From the NCBI RefSeq assembly GCF_006874475.1, contig NZ_VIRM01000066.1, forward strand, positions 1 through 42,959: a stretch of DNA of 42,959 bases, read 5' to 3'. Both the position numbers and the translations under genes were made by a program. Origin of the DNA: Microbispora hainanensis (GTDB lineage: Bacteria > Actinomycetota > Actinomycetes > Streptosporangiales > Streptosporangiaceae). Each line of letters starts with the position of its first letter. Positions within the stretch are counted from its first letter, which is position 1. Below, one piece after another: positions 39,863 to 42,959 of the stretch. The notes beneath the pieces were generated by a model that saw nothing but the letters and a program-made list of their open reading frames with translations, ran no database searches and had not been told where the DNA came from.

Positions 39863-41297
39863 GAGCAATGCTTGAGACCTGTGGATCGGCCGGGAAGGGG
39901 TGTACCTTCCCGGTGATCGTTTGAGGTCACTCACGCATGGCCGACGCGCCAACGTCGGCTGGGAAGGCACACCCGATGCTCACCGTAGTCCCTGACCCCG
40001 CTGACGGCGACCGACCCGTGGCAGATAGCCCGGCCTCCTCCTCACTGATCGATGAGATCGTCCGCGAAGGTGCCCGCCGCATGCTCGCCGAAGCGCTTAA
40101 GGCCGAGGTCGACGCCTACATCGCCCAGTTCGCCGACCAGCGCGACGAGGCGGGGCGCCGACTGGTGGTGCGTAACGGCTACCACGCATCGCGGGAGGTA
40201 CTGACCGCGGCCGGCGCCATCGAGGTCAAGGCGCCCAGGATCAACGACAAGCGCGTCGATGAGGTCACCGGCGAGCGTAAGCACTTCGCCTCGGCGATCC
40301 TGCCGCCCTGGGCGCGCAAGACGCCGAAGGTCACCGAGGTGCTGCCGCTGCTGTACCTGCACGGCCTGTCCTCGGGGGACTTCGTCCCGGCGCTGGGGCA
40401 GTTCCTCGGCTCGGCGGCCGGGCTGTCCGCGCCGGTCATCACGAAGCTGACCGAGCAGTGGAAGGCCGAGCAGCGCACTTTCGCCGACCGCGACCTGTCA
40501 GCCGTGGACTACGTCTACCTGTGGGCCGACGGCGTGCACGTCAACATCCGGTTGGAGGAACACCGGTTGTGCCTGCTGGTGATGATCGGGGTGCGCGCCG
40601 ACGGCCGCAAGGAGCTCATCGCGCTGACTGATGGCTACCGGGAGTCGACCGAGTCGTGGGCGGACTTGCTGCGCGACTGCAAGCGGCGGGGGATGCGGGC
40701 GCCGGTGCTGGCGGTCGGGGACGGCGCGCTGGGGTTCTGGGCCGCGCTCGGTGAAGTGTTCCCGCAGGCCAGGGCCCAAAGGTGCTGGTTTCACAAGATT
40801 GCTAACGTGCTGGGGGCCATGCCCAAGTCCGCGCAGCCGGGGGCGAAGAAGGCGTTGGCGGAGATCTGGAACGCCGAGGACAAGGACCACGCCCTGGCGG
40901 CGGTGAAGGCGTTCCAGTCCGCCTATGGGGCCAAGTACGGCAAGGCCGTGGGCAAGGTTGTCGACGATGTCGATGAGCTGCTGGCCTTCTACGACTTTCC
41001 GGCCGAGCATTGGGTGCATCTGCGCACGACCAACCCGATCGAGTCGACGTTCGCGACCGTGCGGCATCGCACCAAGGTCACCAAGGGCCCCGGATCGCGG
41101 GCGGCTGGGCTGGCCATGGCGTTCAAGCTGATCGAGGCGGCTCAGGCCCGCTGGCGCGCGGTCAACGCTCCTCACCTTGTCGCTCTGGTCCGCGCTGGAG
41201 CGACCTTCATCAACGGCAAGCTTGTCGAACGCCCCGACGATCAGCCCTCACCAGCAGCTGCTTAGAAACTCTGATCCACAGGTCTTGACGATTGCTC
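39863..41297 (+). mobile_element. Intact IS256-family insertion sequence (1435 bp)
   Basis: The ends are imperfect inverted repeats of about 25 bp: GAGCAAT at the tip and AGACCTGTGGATC inside are shared by 39863-39887 and the complement of 41273-41297, with a 5-base mismatch block between. The 8-bp target CTGTCGAC is duplicated exactly at 39855-39862 and 41298-41305. One full-length transposase lies between. Intact ends, exact target copies and an undamaged gene indicate a recent insertion. Confidence 0.92.
39937..41265 (+). CDS. IS256-family (mutator-type) DDE transposase
   Basis: The product has 442 residues and is full length. LIDEIVREGARRMLAEALKA and RNGYHASREVLTAAGAIEVK open the Transposase_mut domain. 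Catalytic residues appear in VYLWADGVHVNIRLEEHRLC (Asp), LAVGDGALGFWAALGEVFPQ (Asp) and TTNPIESTFATVRHRTKVTK (Glu); the CWFHKIANVL motif lies between. ATG 39937 has GAGG ten bases upstream; ATG 39976 (MLTVVPDPADG) fits many relatives equally well. No stop or frameshift is seen, so it is probably active. Confidence 0.94.
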   Translation: MADAPTSAGKAHPMLTVVPDPADGDRPVADSPASSSLIDEIVREGARRMLAEALKAEVDAYIAQFADQRDEAGRRLVVRNGYHASREVLTAAGAIEVKAPRINDKRVDEVTGERKHFASAILPPWARKTPKVTEVLPLLYLHGLSSGDFVPALGQFLGSAAGLSAPVITKLTEQWKAEQRTFADRDLSAVDYVYLWADGVHVNIRLEEHRLCLLVMIGVRADGRKELIALTDGYRESTESWADLLRDCKRRGMRAPVLAVGDGALGFWAALGEVFPQARAQRCWFHKIANVLGAMPKSAQPGAKKALAEIWNAEDKDHALAAVKAFQSAYGAKYGKAVGKVVDDVDELLAFYDFPAEHWVHLRTTNPIESTFATVRHRTKVTKGPGSRAAGLAMAFKLIEAAQARWRAVNAPHLVALVRAGATFINGKLVERPDDQPSPAAA

Positions 41298-41409
41298 CTG
41301 TCGACCGCCCGCAGGCCCTAACCGCCTGTGTTTCCCATCTCCGGAGACATGCGTCGCCGGGGTTTCCTATGTCTCGAGACACCCGTTTCCTATGTCCTGA
41401 ACCAGAACA

Positions 41410-41424
41410 CTGCCGGGGGCACTC
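41410..41424. repeat. Right copy of the 15-bp IS481 target duplication
   Basis: The sequence is identical to 38615-38629. It carries a second copy of the tRNA-Arg 3' end, so it can be mistaken for an attachment site. Confidence 0.85.
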
Positions 41425-41585
41425 TTCTGACCAGCCGCCTAGCCTCTGACCTGGGGCTCAGCGCGGCTCCTCTTAGCGATCACATGCAACGAAGTGGCGC
41501 CATATGCAGCCGTAGGTCAATGATCGCGAACCATGCGCGAACCAGTCCCGACAACGTCTCCGCAGGTCACCCCGGGAACATAGAA

Positions 41586-41607
41586 GGCCCCGGGATGCTC
41601 CGGGGCC
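41586..41607. terminator. Hairpin downstream of the integrase remnant
   Basis: GGCCCCGG-GATGCT-CCGGGGCC is a perfect 8-bp stem lying 21 bases beyond the old integrase stop on the minus strand, in the position of that gene's terminator. The nearby direct repeats CGCGAACCA at 41525 and 41536 may be integrase arm sites. Confidence 0.6.
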
Positions 41608-41627
41608 GTGGTGCGCAAAGTTGTGGA

Positions 41628-41848
41628 TCATTCGTCGAGCGCTTCAGAGATCTTGCCGTTGGCCCGCGCCTGCTGCCCTTCGATGCACTGGCGTAAACCC
41701 GCAGCAGCACGTCAACGCTGTGGCCGGCACGCTCAGCCACCTCGGTAGCCGGGACTCCGGCGTTCAGCCACAGCGAGACGGCGGCATGCCGCAGGTCGTA
41801 CGGCCGCGCCGCCAGCGGTGAGACCGCCTGCTCCACCGTGAAGGCCAC
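41628..41848 (-). pseudogene. Tyrosine integrase C-terminal remnant (frameshifted)
   Basis: RPYDLRHAAVSLWLNAGVPA, TEVAERAGHSVDVLLRVYA gives the catalytic Arg, His and Tyr of a phage/ICE integrase. After Tyr the frame breaks: one base must be skipped near 41695 to read on as CIEGQQARANGKISEALDE and the TGA at 41628-41630, the usual end of actinobacterial integrases. Everything before RPYDLRH, beyond about 41848, is missing and replaced by an oxidoreductase fragment. It is not related to the remnant at 26185 beyond family level. Confidence 0.85.
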
Positions 41849-41860
41849 CCGGCGGGCCTG

Positions 41861-41953
41861 CTGCCAGACTCCCGCTGGCCGACGCGGCCAAGGCGCACGC
41901 CGCCGCGGCGACCGGCGACACCGGTGGCAAGATCGTCTTCACTTTGGACTGAC
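41861..41953 (+). pseudogene. Zinc-type alcohol dehydrogenase / quinone oxidoreductase, C-terminal stub
   Basis: ARLPLADAAKAHAAAATGDT followed by GGKIVFTLD and a TGA at 41951-41953 is the standard ending of medium-chain NADPH:quinone reductases (LAEAAEAH...GKIVLTV type). Only about 30 residues remain; the rest was lost where the integrase remnant joins it. The gene's terminator hairpin is still in place. Confidence 0.7.
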
Positions 41954-41965
41954 GAATGGCCGACC

Positions 41966-42002
41966 GAGAGGCCGGGCCTTCCTTTCCGGCCGGGCCTCTC
42001 GA
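41966..42002. terminator. Hairpin after the oxidoreductase stub
   Basis: CGAGAGGCC at 41966-41974 pairs with GGCCTCTCG at 41994-42002, with an inner GGCC/GGCC pair. It lies 12 bases after the stub's stop and 80 bases before the stop of the convergent hypothetical gene, so it can serve both strands. Confidence 0.7.
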
Positions 42003-42081
42003 TGTCCTGGTGCCCCGGACTTGTGCCTGCATAAGCCTGCGCCGTCGCAAACCAAGGTGCCGCTCCCCGGTCCTGAGCTGG

Positions 42082-42666
42082 TCAGCCCTTCAGATGGCTG
42101 ACCACGTACGGCAGAACGGGACTGTTCCATTCCGACGTAAGAACCTGGCCGATGACTACCGGTGCGCCGCCTGGCGCCTTGCTGCCCAGAACATCTACCG
42201 TGCGGCCGTCGCGGGTGGTGCCTGTCACCTGGCTCCATGGCACCGGCTTGCTGAATAGGCCGCCTTTCTTCACGCCCTCAAGGCTCAGCACGACCCTGGC
42301 GCCGGCGGGTCCAATCGGCACCGTCTGACCGGCCCGCACGGCGGCCACGACCTCGTCTACCAATCGGGGGACCGCGATGGCTTCGATGCGCTCGACAAGC
42401 TGGAGCCACCACGTGCGGTACTGGTCGATGTTCTCGTCTCGATGGTTGGTGGTCAAAAAAAATATACGGGTGCGTTTGTCCTGTTTTAGTTGGATCTTGA
42501 AGTCGGTTCCCTGGTAGGCTCCATTGAGGTGATTCCGTACGACCTGGTAGGCCACCGCCTTGACGGCCGTGAGGTCGTAGGTGTCCTTGCCATCGATGGT
42601 CATCGTGTTCCCGGAAGCTACCAGTGTGTGTCCCCCGTAGCCCTGCACCTGCAAGTAATCGCTCAC
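42082..42666 (-). CDS. Hypothetical protein with PH-like N-domain
   Basis: This is a 194-residue soluble protein. The first half (YLQVQGYGGHTLVASGNTMT, IDGKDTYDLTAVKAVAYQVV, FKIQLKQDKRTRIFFLTTNH, YRTWWLQLVERIEAIAVPRL) has the strand pattern of a PH-like fold of the DUF6585 kind, and the second half repeats a short version (VVLSLEGVKKGGLFSKPVPW, TVDVLGSKAPGGAPVVIGQV). No catalytic motif is seen and function is unknown. GTG start with AGAGG eight bases upstream. The codon usage is less GC-biased than in core genes, in keeping with accessory origin. Confidence 0.72.
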   Translation of the reverse strand: MSDYLQVQGYGGHTLVASGNTMTIDGKDTYDLTAVKAVAYQVVRNHLNGAYQGTDFKIQLKQDKRTRIFFLTTNHRDENIDQYRTWWLQLVERIEAIAVPRLVDEVVAAVRAGQTVPIGPAGARVVLSLEGVKKGGLFSKPVPWSQVTGTTRDGRTVDVLGSKAPGGAPVVIGQVLTSEWNSPVLPYVVSHLKG

Positions 42667-42959
42667 GCCCGCTACCTCTTGCGTTGGTTGTCCATCGTCC
42701 CAGCCGTACGGTTCGGAATGGCCTTGTCAGCCGCGGCTAATCAAGAGTCGGTGGGAGTGGTTGAGTTCGGCTTGCAGGACGCTTGCGTTCGACCATCCGA
42801 CAGCGCAATACCGGCGTCGTCACCAATCGTTGTACCGCTGTGATGAAGGCCGCCTGATTTGCGCGGAGATACGCGATATCCCGGGACTACATGTGTAGTT
42901 CGTTACCCAATTGCCTGCGTGCGGGGTGATGGGTGATGGTCTGAGAGTGACCTTATGCC
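42667..42959. other. Right-end intergenic region
   Basis: The 293 bases upstream of the PH-like gene contain a perfect palindrome, ACTACA-TG-TGTAGT, at 42886-42899, which could be an operator. An ATG at 42955, with GAGAG upstream, may begin a gene outside the window. No coding frame here is convincing. Confidence 0.4.

Larger units (their letters stand above)
38630..41409 (-). mobile_element. IS481-family element, interrupted by an IS256-family insertion
   Basis: The termini are imperfect inverted repeats: TGTGATGTCGCAAGACATCG at 38630 and, on the minus strand from 41409, TGTTCTGGTTCAGGACATAG, both running on into GAAAC; I count 18 matches in 25. Exact 15-bp direct repeats flank them, within the range known for this family. 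The transposase is on the minus strand. A second element occupies 39863-41297; without it and one copy of its target repeat, the IS481 element would be about 1.34 kb. A GATGTC-GCAA-GACATC hairpin lies inside the left end. Confidence 0.85.

Noticed and set aside
38615..41425. tRNA-Arg 3' end direct repeats as attL/attR of a 2.8-kb integrative element
   Set aside because: The repeats abut IS481-type terminal inverted repeats, and nothing between them but two transposases; a target duplication explains them better. The family is known for duplications up to about 15 bp.

Overview
The window is high-GC actinobacterial chromosome, most likely from the Streptosporangiaceae (Nonomuraea/Microbispora/Streptosporangium type). 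This rests on the uniform GC-rich codon usage, frequent GTG/TTG starts, and conserved actinobacterial gene blocks: pmt-rsmI, metG-tatD-ksgA, and glpR-rimJ-mogA-moaC-moeA(glp)-galU / FTHF cyclo-ligase / K+-H+ antiporter / fmdB / mtnP. Species assignment is inference. No rRNA genes or CRISPR array are visible. Two tRNA genes are present: Ala-CGC and Arg-CCT.

Layout. 1-5.4 kb: the N-terminus of a secreted trypsin-like protease, a decapitated TetR gene, a DinB/maleylpyruvate-isomerase-like protein, a membrane protein, and a NarL/DesR-type sensor kinase-regulator pair. 5.4-8.8 kb: the ksgA-tatD-metG operon, which lacks the rpf and ispE genes that often accompany it. 8.8-16.4 kb: a polyprenol-linked glycosylation neighbourhood (GT2 polyprenyl-phosphate hexosyltransferase, GT-C mannosyltransferase-like protein, protein O-mannosyltransferase) with rsmI and a helicase-free hypothetical gene; tandem repeats lie at gene ends. 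16.7-22.5 kb: a frameshifted secreted CBM2/FnIII protein, two VOC proteins, a WYL regulator, an amidohydrolase, a TetR regulator with a perfect operator, and an orphan sensor kinase.

22.8-26.7 kb is the first accessory zone: a patatin-like hydrolase behind a perfect palindrome, a YxiG-like protein, a large gene of unknown family (24.3-25.6 kb), and fossils of an IS5-family element and a tyrosine integrase abutting tRNA-Ala. 26.7-38.5 kb is core: the GlpR/Glp cell-division and molybdenum-cofactor operon, galU, and the downstream housekeeping genes, ending in an M15 peptidase and a membrane-anchored hypothetical protein.

38.5-42.9 kb is the second accessory zone. An IS481-family element (38630-41409) sits 3 nt after tRNA-Arg, bounded by a 15-bp target duplication. 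An intact IS256-family element (39863-41297, 8-bp target duplication) is nested inside it, just upstream of the IS481 transposase start. Beyond lie an integrase remnant, the C-terminal stub of an alcohol-dehydrogenase-like gene, and a hypothetical gene. Removing the IS elements places the integrase remnant about 200 bp from the tRNA-Arg 3' end, the normal layout of a tRNA-integrated element. I see no convincing complete new multi-gene system. The best candidates for new biology are the unknown protein at 24348-25589 and the Glp/GlpR pairing; the remaining findings are mostly genome-evolution and regulatory observations.
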